From the NCBI GenBank assembly GCA_902576865.1, contig CACGWZ010000007.1, positions 1-33,131 of the forward strand: DNA of 33,131 nucleotides, read 5' to 3'. Shown here piece after piece: positions 7,730-16,840 of the stretch (positions within the stretch are counted from its first letter, which is position 1; each line of letters opens with the position of its first letter). Under the pieces are notes generated by a model. It searched no databases, had not been told where the DNA came from, and saw only the letters and a list, made by a program, of their open reading frames with translations. The stretch comes from an uncultured Fidelibacterota bacterium. GTDB taxonomy: Bacteria > Fidelibacterota > Marinisomatia > Marinisomatales > Marinisomataceae. The position numbers and the translations under genes are program-made.

Positions 7730-8277
7730 CTTATATCCTTTGCTGCTTCAAGTAAATTATTAGATACCAAATCAACATCGCAACTAGATTGAACATCATT
7801 CAAATAATCATTTCCCATTCCTGTTAATAAAAATATTGTTTTCATTTTAAGCCTATCCCCAACTTGCATATCAACAATTGAATCACCAATCATCAAACAA
7901 TTTTCTAAATTGATATTAAATTCCTCTGAAGCTTTTTGAAACATTCCTATTCCCGGTTTTCTCATTGAGAAATAGTCTTCATCGTAATTATCGGCAAAAT
8001 AAATATTTTTCAAAGGTAGTTTTCTTTTTCTAAACTCATCATTAATGTAAGCATGAATACTTTCCAAATTATCGATGTCAATTTTACCCGTTGAAAGTCC
8101 TGATTGGTTTGTTACAATAAAAAATTTGTCGCTGTATTGATGCAATAGTTCTAATGCTTCAAAAGTAAAGTCAAAAAAATCATAATCTTTGACATTATTT
8201 ATGTACCCATAAGGATCATGGCTAATAGTTCCATCTCTATCTAAAAAAATTGCATCAAACTTCAATTTTATCTCCAA
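7714..8277 (-). CDS. gmhB: HAD-family histidinol/heptose-bisphosphate phosphatase (GmhB-like)
   Basis: Probably D-glycero-D-manno-heptose 1,7-bisphosphate 7-phosphatase of the LPS heptose pathway. It is a 187-residue HAD phosphatase of the HisB-N/GmhB group. Motif I is LDRDGT with nucleophile D13 and acid/base D15, followed by the substrate-loop DPYGYI. Motif II is TNQSGLS, motif III includes RKPG, and motif IV is GDSIVDM. GmhB of E. coli carries a cysteine/histidine zinc loop before RKP; here the segment YFADNYDEDYFSMRKPG has no Cys or His. The exact substrate is therefore less certain than the fold. It overlaps the LolA-like gene by 10 bases and ddl by 16 bases. Confidence 0.75.
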   Translation of the reverse strand: MEIKLKFDAIFLDRDGTISHDPYGYINNVKDYDFFDFTFEALELLHQYSDKFFIVTNQSGLSTGKIDIDNLESIHAYINDEFRKRKLPLKNIYFADNYDEDYFSMRKPGIGMFQKASEEFNINLENCLMIGDSIVDMQVGDRLKMKTIFLLTGMGNDYLNDVQSSCDVDLVSNNLLEAAKDIRLILQ

Positions 8278-8819
8278 TCAATTGTTGTCCACGAATCATC
8301 TATATTTAAAAATTTTAAAGGATTCTGGTAATTATTTATATCAACTATCTTACATTCAAATATAGAATTTTCTGCTTGAAATAGACTGATTTCCTTAACC
8401 ATGCTTTGTGAATTATTAAAACTAATTAATAAAATATTATTGTAAAAATTATAATAATAAATTGAGTTTTCATTTTCAATTTCAATTTTTATAAGAGAAG
8501 CATTTTCAAGATTTTTATATGAAAAAAAATCTAGTATATTTTTTTCTGAATTTTCGATAATTATATTTTTTTTGGACAAATCGTAAGAAGTAATCACATT
8601 TTTTTCGAACAATGATACCGTACTATCTATTTCAATAGTTTCAAAATAAATTTTTGGATCATTTAATAATATGTTTGCATTAAAAACTGATTGATTTTCG
8701 GAAATTTCAATGAGAATAGTTTTATTATTTAAACTTTTGAAATAATCTTTAATCTGATTATCCTGACTTTGACTAAATAGCGAAGTAGTTACTAAAAAGA
8801 ATATTAAGCTAATCTTCAT
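8268..8819 (-). CDS. Secreted LolA-like protein (putative outer-membrane lipoprotein carrier)
   Basis: A 183-residue protein with a Sec signal peptide (about residues 1-17, MKISLIFFLVTTSLFSQ) and a body made of short beta-strand-like segments. Length and context fit LolA, the periplasmic carrier that moves lipoproteins to the outer membrane. The gene directly follows ftsK, overlapping it by 11 bases, as lolA follows ftsK in E. coli. The sequence is too diverged to show a decisive LolA motif by eye, so the assignment rests largely on synteny, length and signal peptide. Lnt elsewhere in the window shows that lipoprotein maturation exists here. Confidence 0.55.
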   Translation of the reverse strand: MKISLIFFLVTTSLFSQSQDNQIKDYFKSLNNKTILIEISENQSVFNANILLNDPKIYFETIEIDSTVSLFEKNVITSYDLSKKNIIIENSEKNILDFFSYKNLENASLIKIEIENENSIYYYNFYNNILLISFNNSQSMVKEISLFQAENSIFECKIVDINNYQNPLKFLNIDDSWTTIDWR

Positions 8820-11127
8820 TAATTGTTTCTAAGTAAGATTCGTCAACTAATACTTCTCTTGCCTTACTTCCAGTAAATGGACCAACAATTTTTAGTCTTT
8901 CCATCTCATCTATTAGTCTTGCTGCTCTCGAATAACCAACCGATAATCTTCTTTGTAATAATGAAATAGAACCTTGTTTACTAATTACAATAATTTCAAT
9001 TGCTTTATAAAGTAAATCGTCATCTATACCATCTCCATCAACCATTGAACTTGATTCTTCTTTATAAGTTTCAATAATTACTTCACTTGGTTTTGGTTGA
9101 GATGAAATATGAGCAACTAAATCTTCAATTTCTTTTAAAGTTATAAAAGCACCATGCATTCTTACTGGCGCAGGTGATCCAGGTTTTTGATACAACATAT
9201 CACCTTTTCCAATAAGCTTGTCTGCTCCATTTTCATCTAAGATAGTTCTTGAATCAATTTTTGTTGCAACTTGAAAGGCAATTCTAGCTGGGAAATTAGC
9301 CTTTATAACTCCTGTAATTACATCTACAGATGGTCTTTGTGTAGCAACAATCAAGTGAATACCAACAGCCCTAGCTAGCTGGGCTAATCTTGCAATAGGC
9401 GCTTCAACATCTCTTGGGCTATACATCATCAAATCAGCAAGTTCATCAATCATCAAAACAATATAAGGCATTAAATCTTTTTTAGATTTTTTCATCATAT
9501 CATTATATTCAGAAATATTTCTTTTACCAGCCTCAGCTAATAAATCATATCTTGAATCCATTTCTTTTTCAAGAGATCTAAGTGCTAAAATTGCATTATC
9601 TTTCTTAGTAATGATTGATTCATCAATACCATTAAATTTTAATAAGTAGTGATTTTCGAGTCCTCTATAAAGCGACATTTCAACTTTTTTAGGATCAATG
9701 ATTACAAATTTTACTTCTTCAGGTTTTAATTGATAAAGAAGGCTTACGATTATAGTATTCAAGGAAACCGACTTTCCTGAACCTGTTGTTCCTGCAATAA
9801 GTAAATGAGGCATTTCAACAAGGTCAAGAATAGATATATCTCCAAGAGTTCCTTTTCCAATAGCTAGTTTTAACTTGGCTTTAGATTTAAGATATTTTTC
9901 AGAATTAATAACATTTTTTAAATAAATAGTTTGAGGGTTGACATTTGGAATTTCAACTCCAACATGATTTGAACCAGGTATTGGAGCAAGGACTCTTACG
10001 CTCTGTGCTTCCATCACCCTAGCAATGTCATCTGAAAGCTGAACAAATTTATTTACCCTTACACCTTCAGCAGGTAAAATCTCAAAAAGTGTAATTATTG
10101 GGCCAGTCTTTATTGCTCCTGATGAACCTTCTACACCAAAATTTGAAAGAGAATTTTTAAGTAGCTCTGATCTATCTCTGATATCATCTTCATTTATTTC
10201 ACTTGATTCATCTAATGATTCTAAAATATCTGTTGAGGGAAACTTCCACTCAACTTTTAAAATTGATTTATTTCTTTGATCATCAATTTCTGCTTCTTTT
10301 TCAATGATAGCTTTTTCAATTGAAATGGGATCTAATTCTTCATTTTGATCTATTTCTTGATCTACTTCAACTTTAGGTTTATCAGCAGTTGTATCAATTT
10401 CAGTATCTTGAACAGGTTCAGTTGAAGTTTCCTTTTCAAACACCTGATTTAAAGATTCTATGCTTTCTTCAGCATTAATGTTTTCAAGAAATGAATCATC
10501 TTCAATAATTTTAACTCTTTCTTTTTTATCATTCTCTTTTTTAAAGTCAGGAATAATCTCCTTGAAATCAAATTCTACTTTAGAAATTTTATTAATTATA
10601 ATACTTGGTATATCTTTCAAAGATTTAAATAAATCAATTTTGAAAAATGATACTAAAAATAAAGCTATCGAAGAAGAGAGAATTAAAACTGAACCATAAA
10701 ATCCAGTCCAATCATAGATGAGACTAAATATTAAGCCTCCTAAAAGCCCTGAATCTTCAAAATTTTGAACCTCTTTAAATTTTGATAAATAGCTTACGTT
10801 GCTTACAAAACCTAATAGTACAGAGAGAAGAATCAGTAATAGAATCTCAAATCGCAATAATCTTGAAAGATTAAATGAAAAATTAGAAATCAAATAAAAT
10901 GAAATCGTTGCTAGTATAATTGGGATTAATAGAGCCGCATAACCAAACCCCAATTTCATCAAATAAAATCCAATATATACTCCCAGTATATTAAATGGGT
11001 TATTAATTTTTTGTGCTACAAGCGTTGGCTCTTCAGTTGAATCATAACCAATCATTGAACCAGTAATCAATAAAGAAATGATCAATAATAACCATCCAAT
11101 AATTTGAATCTTTAACTTGTCTTTCAT
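8809..11127 (-). CDS. ftsK: DNA translocase FtsK/SpoIIIE
   Basis: FtsK pumps chromosomal DNA through the division septum and activates XerCD resolution at dif. The 772-residue protein has four hydrophobic spans within residues 8-165 and an acidic linker (about 200-300). The RecA-like motor follows, with Walker A GTTGSGKS at 446-453 and Walker B IVLMIDELAD near 550-560. The C-terminal gamma winged helix (about 705-772) contains LLQRRLSVGYSRAARLIDEM, the KOPS-reading domain. It overlaps gcvT by 4 bases (ATGA) and the LolA-like gene by 11. Confidence 0.97.
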   Translation of the reverse strand: MKDKLKIQIIGWLLLIISLLITGSMIGYDSTEEPTLVAQKINNPFNILGVYIGFYLMKLGFGYAALLIPIILATISFYLISNFSFNLSRLLRFEILLLILLSVLLGFVSNVSYLSKFKEVQNFEDSGLLGGLIFSLIYDWTGFYGSVLILSSSIALFLVSFFKIDLFKSLKDIPSIIINKISKVEFDFKEIIPDFKKENDKKERVKIIEDDSFLENINAEESIESLNQVFEKETSTEPVQDTEIDTTADKPKVEVDQEIDQNEELDPISIEKAIIEKEAEIDDQRNKSILKVEWKFPSTDILESLDESSEINEDDIRDRSELLKNSLSNFGVEGSSGAIKTGPIITLFEILPAEGVRVNKFVQLSDDIARVMEAQSVRVLAPIPGSNHVGVEIPNVNPQTIYLKNVINSEKYLKSKAKLKLAIGKGTLGDISILDLVEMPHLLIAGTTGSGKSVSLNTIIVSLLYQLKPEEVKFVIIDPKKVEMSLYRGLENHYLLKFNGIDESIITKKDNAILALRSLEKEMDSRYDLLAEAGKRNISEYNDMMKKSKKDLMPYIVLMIDELADLMMYSPRDVEAPIARLAQLARAVGIHLIVATQRPSVDVITGVIKANFPARIAFQVATKIDSRTILDENGADKLIGKGDMLYQKPGSPAPVRMHGAFITLKEIEDLVAHISSQPKPSEVIIETYKEESSSMVDGDGIDDDLLYKAIEIIVISKQGSISLLQRRLSVGYSRAARLIDEMERLKIVGPFTGSKAREVLVDESYLETINED

Positions 11128-12197
11128 TTTAAATAAGTCCCATTTTTATAGAATGGTAATTTAGTTTTTTCAAAAATAAAAAAATTATCTCTTATTCCAA
11201 TCAAAAATTCTTTCTCTAACCTCATTTCATAATCAACGTAGGCCAGAGCAATTCCTTTTTTTAAGCACGGAGACATCCCTCCGCTAGTAACTACGCCCAC
11301 TTCCTTTTTGTCTTTCGAAAATATCTTATAACCTGATCTCGGTATAGCTCTTTCCTCTGATATAATTGCGATTAATTTTTTAGATGGTAAATTATTTTGC
11401 ATTGAACTTGAACCGATAAAGTTTGTTTCGTGTTTTGTTATCCATGATAATCCTGCTTCAATTGTTGTCGTTTGCTCATTAAGCTCATTTCCGTACAAAC
11501 AATATCCCATTTCAAGTCTTAATGAATCTCTACATCCTAATCCAACTGGTAATATATCATCTGAAAGAGATAAAATTTCATTCCACAGTTTTAAAATGAT
11601 CGAATTAGGTGCATAAATTTCAAAACCTAACTCACCTGAATAACCAGTTCTTGCAACTATAACCTCGTTTTTATCAAGAAGCAATGTTTCATAATATTTT
11701 AAATTTTCAATTTTTGGATAGAGTTTTTTTAGGTGAGTTCTTGATAAAGGGCCTTGCAAAGCTAACAAAGACATGGTGTCAGATTTATCTTCCAATGATA
11801 CATCATCAATTAACTTTGAAGAAAGCCATTCAAAGTTTTTTTCAATATTTGAAGCATTTACTACCAACATGTAGTAATCGCCAAGATGATACACCAGCAA
11901 ATCATCAATAACACCTCCGGAATCGTTACAGAAAGCAGAATATTGAACTTTTCCAGCTTCCAGGTTTTGAATATCATTGGTGGTTACATTCTGTAAAAAA
12001 GTTTTAGCATTATTTCCAGAAACAATAAACTCACCCATATGACTTACATCAAATAATCCACACTTTGAGCGAACATGATGATGCTCTTTTATTATACTTG
12101 AATATTGGAGAGGCATCCAAAATCCAGAGAATGGGACTAATTTTGCTTTTAAACTTTGATGAGAATCATACAGTTTAGTTTTTCTATAGTCACTCAT
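11124..12197 (-). CDS. gcvT: Glycine cleavage system T protein (aminomethyltransferase)
   Basis: GcvT transfers the methylene group from the lipoyl-bound aminomethyl of H protein to tetrahydrofolate, releasing ammonia. The 357-residue protein has family length and motifs: KTKLYDSHQSLKAKLVPFSG at the N terminus, CGLFDVSHMGEF, ALQGPLS, ARTGYSGELGFEIY, LGCRDSLRLEMGYCLYGNE, and a C-terminal segment with VTSGGMSPCLKKGIALAYVD. The other glycine-cleavage genes are not in the window. It is locked between ruvA and ftsK by 4-base overlaps on both sides, so it is cotranscribed with DNA-processing genes without a clear functional link. Confidence 0.96.
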   Translation of the reverse strand: MSDYRKTKLYDSHQSLKAKLVPFSGFWMPLQYSSIIKEHHHVRSKCGLFDVSHMGEFIVSGNNAKTFLQNVTTNDIQNLEAGKVQYSAFCNDSGGVIDDLLVYHLGDYYMLVVNASNIEKNFEWLSSKLIDDVSLEDKSDTMSLLALQGPLSRTHLKKLYPKIENLKYYETLLLDKNEVIVARTGYSGELGFEIYAPNSIILKLWNEILSLSDDILPVGLGCRDSLRLEMGYCLYGNELNEQTTTIEAGLSWITKHETNFIGSSSMQNNLPSKKLIAIISEERAIPRSGYKIFSKDKKEVGVVTSGGMSPCLKKGIALAYVDYEMRLEKEFLIGIRDNFFIFEKTKLPFYKNGTYLK

Positions 12198-12787
12198 CGA
12201 ATGATAGCCAAAATTCTTTTAATTACATCTTCAATATCACCTTCATATGAACCTTCATCATTTAATTTTTTTACTGCCTTGTCAATTTGTGACTTTTTAT
12301 AACCCAGAGAGGAGAGTGCAGTGTAAATATCATCGTAAGAAAAGTCCAACTTATCATTATAAAGATTTTGCGTTGAAATTGGTGTTGATGTTATCTTCTC
12401 CTTAATGTCTAAAATAATTCTTTTTGCTGTTTTAGGACCTATACCAGGAATAAGACTAAGCGATTTGACGTCCTCAGAAACAATGTTATCCTTGAAGCTT
12501 GATACAGATGCATTAGAAAGAAGGTTGATAGCAGTTCTAGGCCCAATTCCTGATACATCAATTAAATTTAAAAAAAGAGATCTTCGCTCTAAATCCATAA
12601 ATCCATAAAGCTCCATCAAATTTTCTTTTACGTTAAGATATGTATATATAAAAATATTTTCATTTTCTGATGGTAATTTTTCATAATCTCTTAAACAAAT
12701 TGAAATACTAAAAACTATGCCATTATTTTGAATGTATAATGTAGTAGGTTCTTTTTTGAAAATTTTTCCTGAAATTGAATTAATCAT
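12194..12787 (-). CDS. ruvA: Holliday junction DNA helicase subunit RuvA
   Basis: RuvA binds Holliday junctions and loads the RuvB motor for branch migration. The 197-residue protein shows the OB-like N-terminal domain, two helix-hairpin-helix motifs (VSGIGPRTA at 78-86 and IPGIGPKTA at 113-121) and a C-terminal RuvB-contact domain (about 145-197). It starts immediately after the ruvC stop and overlaps gcvT by 4 bases. ruvB is not adjacent and must be elsewhere. Confidence 0.96.
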   Translation of the reverse strand: MINSISGKIFKKEPTTLYIQNNGIVFSISICLRDYEKLPSENENIFIYTYLNVKENLMELYGFMDLERRSLFLNLIDVSGIGPRTAINLLSNASVSSFKDNIVSEDVKSLSLIPGIGPKTAKRIILDIKEKITSTPISTQNLYNDKLDFSYDDIYTALSSLGYKKSQIDKAVKKLNDEGSYEGDIEDVIKRILAIIR

Positions 12788-13258
12788 CTATGTCCTATTT
12801 ATACCACACCATGCAACTGCAATTGCATCTGAGATATCATTTTTCTTTACAACTTTATCATCTAATTTAAATATTTTTTTTACCATAAATGCAACCTGTT
12901 CTTTTGATGCTGAACCATTGCCTACAATTGATTGCTTTATTTCTCTTGGGCTAAATTCTTTTGAGACAATACTATTATGTTCTGCTGCAAGCATCACTGA
13001 TGACTTTGCTTGACCTAACTTAATTGCTGATTGAACATTTTTTCCGTAAAAAACATTTTCAACATACAACACTTCTGGTTTAAATTTTTTTATTAGGTTA
13101 TTTGTTTCAAAAAATATAGTGTATAATCTTTCCGAAACTTCTTTTCCTTTTTTAGGACTAATTAATCCGCACTCAACCATGGTTATTTCGTTACTTTTTT
13201 TTCTCAAAACAGCATAACCTGTATTAGTTAAACCTGGATCAAATCCAATAATTACCAT
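12788..13258 (-). CDS. ruvC: Holliday junction resolvase RuvC
   Basis: RuvC is the endonuclease that symmetrically cleaves Holliday junctions. In 156 residues it keeps the four acidic catalytic residues: D7 in GFDPGLTNTG, E67 in YVENVFYGKN, and D141 and D144 in KNDISDAIAVAWC. Its start overlaps the yebC stop by 1 base, and it abuts ruvA. The order yebC-ruvC-ruvA is common in bacteria. Confidence 0.97.
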   Translation of the reverse strand: MVIIGFDPGLTNTGYAVLRKKSNEITMVECGLISPKKGKEVSERLYTIFFETNNLIKKFKPEVLYVENVFYGKNVQSAIKLGQAKSSVMLAAEHNSIVSKEFSPREIKQSIVGNGSASKEQVAFMVKKIFKLDDKVVKKNDISDAIAVAWCGINRT

Positions 13259-13986
13259 TAGCTTTTTCCTAGTGATTGGTTTGAAAATACATTTTGAACA
13301 TCCTCTATATCGTCTAAGAATTCTAATAATTTTTCAACTTTTTGATTTTCATCTTCACTTAAATCTATTTCATCCTTGGGAACATATGCCAAGAAAGAAG
13401 AATCTACTTTAATACTTAATTTTTCGAGAACATCAAGCTTGTTATAAAGATCGTTTGAATTGAAATGCAATCTATAACAGTCTTTATCTGCAAAAAATTC
13501 AATACAATCATTTTCAATTGAAAATTCAAAAATATAATTTTCTGAAATTTCATTTTTATCAATGATTATTATCCCATTTCTTTCAAAATTCCAAGATACG
13601 CTGCCAGCTTGACCAAGAGAGCCGCCAAATTTTGAAAGTGCATGCCTAATATCTGCAACTGTTCTATTCTTATTATCGGTTATTGCTTCTATAAGTATTG
13701 CTACTCCAAAAGGTCCATATCCTTCATATGAAACCTCTTCAATAATTACATTGTCTAGTTCTCCGACACCCTTTTTTATTGCTTTATCAATATTTGAGTT
13801 TGGCATATTTAATGATTTTGCTTTCTTTACCGCCTGTCGTAGTCTCGGGTTTGAATCAATATCTTTTCCACCCAGTCTTGAAGATACAGTTATCTCTTTA
13901 CTTATTGTTGAGAAAATCTTACCTCTCTTCTGATCAAGAGCACCTTTTTTTCGTTTTATAGTTGACCATTTACTATGACCAGCCAT
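13258..13986 (-). CDS. yebC: YebC/PmpR-family protein (TACO1-like)
   Basis: Members of this family have been described as DNA-binding regulators and, more recently, as ribosome-associated factors that help translate proline-rich stretches. The 242-residue protein begins with the family signature MAGHSKWSTIKRKKGALDQK and contains NPRLRQAVKKAKSLNMPN, EEVSYEGYGPFGVAILIEA, and a centre with GGSLGQAGSVSWNFERNG. It starts one base after the SPOR gene stop and precedes ruvC with a 1-base overlap. Which molecular role applies here cannot be read from the sequence. Confidence 0.96.
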   Translation of the reverse strand: MAGHSKWSTIKRKKGALDQKRGKIFSTISKEITVSSRLGGKDIDSNPRLRQAVKKAKSLNMPNSNIDKAIKKGVGELDNVIIEEVSYEGYGPFGVAILIEAITDNKNRTVADIRHALSKFGGSLGQAGSVSWNFERNGIIIIDKNEISENYIFEFSIENDCIEFFADKDCYRLHFNSNDLYNKLDVLEKLSIKVDSSFLAYVPKDEIDLSEDENQKVEKLLEFLDDIEDVQNVFSNQSLGKS

Positions 13987-14399
13987 TAATCATCCTTTTC
14001 AATCATGGTGGGAACAACCCAGGCTGTTCTATAGCCTAATCTCACAATTTTTTTCTGAAAACTTTCAGCCTCTTTCCTGTTAGCAAAATTTCCAACTCTC
14101 AATTTATAATTTGGTAATTCAAAAATAATGTAAATTTTCTCATTAATTGATTTTTCAATTTCAATCTTAATATCTTGTAGTTCCTGTTCATTTAGCGAAA
14201 TAACAATTTGAACTCTATACCCCTTTACTAAATTAATTTCATCATTTAAGGAAATCCCTTCTATCTCATCTTGACTAGAAAATGAAGGTAAATTAACAGT
14301 AGGGAATTTGGGAGGATTATCGTTAAAATCACTTGGTTTTAAAAAGTCAGATTGGCAAAGTGCATTACTTATAAGGAAAAGCATTAAAAAATATCTCAT
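13986..14399 (-). CDS. Secreted SPOR-domain protein
   Basis: A 137-residue protein with a signal peptide (MRYFLMLFLISNALCQ), a short Pro/Ser-rich linker (about 17-50) and a C-terminal SPOR-like repeat (about 60-132, including YKLRVGNFANRKEAESFQKK). SPOR domains bind denuded glycan strands at division septa. The ATG at 14399 is preferred because it gives a clean signal peptide one base after the batE stop; an upstream in-frame ATG at 14468 would lie inside batE. Its place after batE suggests cotranscription with the Bat genes. Its own function is inferred only from the domain. Confidence 0.75.
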   Translation of the reverse strand: MRYFLMLFLISNALCQSDFLKPSDFNDNPPKFPTVNLPSFSSQDEIEGISLNDEINLVKGYRVQIVISLNEQELQDIKIEIEKSINEKIYIIFELPNYKLRVGNFANRKEAESFQKKIVRLGYRTAWVVPTMIEKDD

Positions 14400-14400
14400 A

Positions 14401-15141
14401 TTAATACAAATTTCTAACATCTTGAGCTTGAATCCAACCTTTTCTTCCATCATAAGTTGAAACTTCAATCCAAAAATCAGTTCTTTGATGAATTTTCACT
14501 TTATTTCCACTAAAAAATACTGATTGCTCTATTACTTGATTTAAAAAAGGAGCAGAGTAAACCACAACCTCTTCATCAATGATAATTGCAAATAAATTAT
14601 TTTGATCCCAAATATTTTTAGTAAAAGTAATTAAAATTGATGTAAATAAGATTATTGTCATCAAATAAAAAATTCTATTAAGCGCATGCATTTGAAAAAC
14701 TTTCATTATAAAAAATGATATAGCAGTTAAAAGAAGTAGAAATGAATTAATTAAAAGAAATTGATTTAGCGAAAGTGATTGAAAAAAAATATTTATAAAA
14801 TCAATTAAGTTATTTTTAGGTAACTCAATGTAGCCATCAATATATGCTTTATTAACATTATTATTATTTTTCAAATCAGAGTTGATTGGATTTATTTTTA
14901 AACCCATTTCATATGACCATCTAGCTTTACCAAAATTGGAATCATGAAAATAAGCATTACCTAAATTCAAATATAAATCCTCTGTAAAATAGCCATTTTC
15001 TAATATCTTTTCATAGATTGATATTGCTTCTTTATAATTATTTTGACTATAAAATTCATTACCATTATTAAAAAGCTCATTGATGTTTTGTGAAAAAACA
15101 ATTGTCAAATTAAAGAAAATAATAATGATAACTTTAAACAT
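14401..15141 (-). CDS. batE: BatE-like TPR and SH3-domain membrane protein
   Basis: A 246-residue protein with a signal peptide (about 1-18), TPR-like repeats (about 20-95, with LYLNLGNAYFHDSNFGKARW), two hydrophobic spans (about 120-170) and a C-terminal SH3-like segment (about 185-246, ending with WIEVSTYDGRKGWIQAQDV). This architecture and the position after batD fit BatE of the Bacteroides aerotolerance operon. I chose the ATG at 15141 because AAGGA lies 9 bases upstream; the ATG at 15147 is too close to it. It overlaps batD by 8 bases. Confidence 0.8.
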   Translation of the reverse strand: MFKVIIIIFFNLTIVFSQNINELFNNGNEFYSQNNYKEAISIYEKILENGYFTEDLYLNLGNAYFHDSNFGKARWSYEMGLKINPINSDLKNNNNVNKAYIDGYIELPKNNLIDFINIFFQSLSLNQFLLINSFLLLLTAISFFIMKVFQMHALNRIFYLMTIILFTSILITFTKNIWDQNNLFAIIIDEEVVVYSAPFLNQVIEQSVFFSGNKVKIHQRTDFWIEVSTYDGRKGWIQAQDVRNLY

Positions 15142-16840
15142 AATCATCAATCCTTTTTAAAATTTTCTTTAAAGATTTTTTCATATTCTCTTCATCTTTA
15201 TCATCTTTAAGCTGAGAATATGATTTAGCTTGAAATTCATCTAGAAGCTTTGTTAAAGCATCAAAATCATTTGCTTTAATATTATCTTTTAAAATACTCT
15301 TTAATGATGTGATATCAATATTTATTGAACTCAATATATTTTTTTGTTCGAAATATTTTTTGATAATTTTTATACCGTCTTCATATATTAAATGAGACAT
15401 ATCAAGGCTTTTTAATGAATTGTTTAAAGCAGTATTAAATTTTATATAATGATTTATATATCTTTTAAGATTTCTAAAACTTGATTCAAAATATGGTGTT
15501 ACAAATAATATTAAAGCGATAAAAATAATATAGAAAATCGAATTTTGAATTTTAACTGTTGATGAAGATATCCAGTTCTGTTCACCTACTCTAATATATC
15601 TTATCAGATTTGTATTCGAATTTAAAAGTTCTTTATCGGATATATCAAAAATTGTACTCTTGTTAACATTTAAATTTATATTTTTTGATAATGCTTTTGT
15701 CCATGATTTAGTATCCGAACTAAAAAAAGGTATTTCAATTGAATCAATAATATACGAGCCGTCTTTTCTAGGAATTAAATTGTACTCCCAGGTGATCAAA
15801 CCAGAAAAATCATCAGTAATATTCTTTTTTATTTTAGTTTCAGCTTCAAAAATATCAAAATTTTCTGGAAATATTATTTTTGGTCTTCCTATATTAGAAA
15901 GATTTCCTTCTCCTTTTAAAGTCAACTTAAATACTACGGGAGATCCTTCATCAATATTTGAATTCGAAAGTGATGAATTGAGAGTAAAATTCCCAACTGC
16001 ACCAGTAAAATTTTCGGGAATATTTTGTAGAGGTAATACTTCAATTGAAACTGGGTCAGAAACAAGAAGTTTAGCCCTAGTTCTTTGAGAAAATGTATCA
16101 AAAAATGGATCATCCCAAAAAAGCCTATTAAATGATGAGTCTTTATTTTTTGTCTCAATCTTCATAATCATTGATTCAAGATTATAAATTCCTTCTTCAA
16201 TTGGAAATAATGCTACTTCATAAATTTTTAGAGATTTATAATTATATCCATCAATTTCTATATCAGTCCAACTCTCTGGAGTAAATTGAATGCCAACTGG
16301 GTCAAATAATTTTTCAACCCAAAAGTCATTATATTCAGGAAATTCTGTGGATAATACCTTTGATGCTACTCTCGTGTAAAAAGTATATGTTAATTTAATT
16401 TGTTCTCCAACATAAGCTTCATTTGTACTTACATTAACTTCAAGAAAAAGATCTTTGGTGGCTTGATCAGCAGTTTGTTTAGAAACTTGAATTTTGTGAG
16501 GTTCAGTTATTAATATATTTTGACCAATACTGACTTTCAAAGATGGTATTTCAAGCGCTCCATGTTCTTTTGCAATTAAAGTCCAAGAAATTGATCTAGA
16601 AGATGTTCTATCTCCATTTATGAACCTGTACTCACTTCCAATGTTTGGTCCTGAGATAATTGAAAAGGAATCTTCAATTTTAGATATATCTACTGATGGA
16701 TTTTCATCAACGTCTGAAATTTTAATTGTAAAAATTATTGATTCAGTTATACTTATATTTTTAGTTGAGACAGAAGATGATATTTCTTGTGCATTTATAA
16801 AACCTACAAATGAAATAATAACAAAAAAAATTCTTACCAT
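15134..16840 (-). CDS. batD: BatD-like aerotolerance membrane protein
   Basis: A 568-residue exported protein with a signal peptide (MVRIFFVIISFVGFINAQ), a large periplasmic region of repeated beta-rich domains (about 20-425), one transmembrane helix (about 433-450) and a Lys-rich cytoplasmic tail. Motifs typical of BatD include VSTNEAYVGEQIKLTYTFYT, FPEYNDFWVE, and PIEEGIYNL. BatD-type proteins accompany VWA-domain BatA/BatB and a MoxR ATPase in Bacteroidetes and relatives; no moxR gene is in this window. The start overlaps batC by 7 bases. Confidence 0.88.
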   Translation of the reverse strand: MVRIFFVIISFVGFINAQEISSSVSTKNISITESIIFTIKISDVDENPSVDISKIEDSFSIISGPNIGSEYRFINGDRTSSRSISWTLIAKEHGALEIPSLKVSIGQNILITEPHKIQVSKQTADQATKDLFLEVNVSTNEAYVGEQIKLTYTFYTRVASKVLSTEFPEYNDFWVEKLFDPVGIQFTPESWTDIEIDGYNYKSLKIYEVALFPIEEGIYNLESMIMKIETKNKDSSFNRLFWDDPFFDTFSQRTRAKLLVSDPVSIEVLPLQNIPENFTGAVGNFTLNSSLSNSNIDEGSPVVFKLTLKGEGNLSNIGRPKIIFPENFDIFEAETKIKKNITDDFSGLITWEYNLIPRKDGSYIIDSIEIPFFSSDTKSWTKALSKNINLNVNKSTIFDISDKELLNSNTNLIRYIRVGEQNWISSSTVKIQNSIFYIIFIALILFVTPYFESSFRNLKRYINHYIKFNTALNNSLKSLDMSHLIYEDGIKIIKKYFEQKNILSSINIDITSLKSILKDNIKANDFDALTKLLDEFQAKSYSQLKDDKDEENMKKSLKKILKRIDDYV

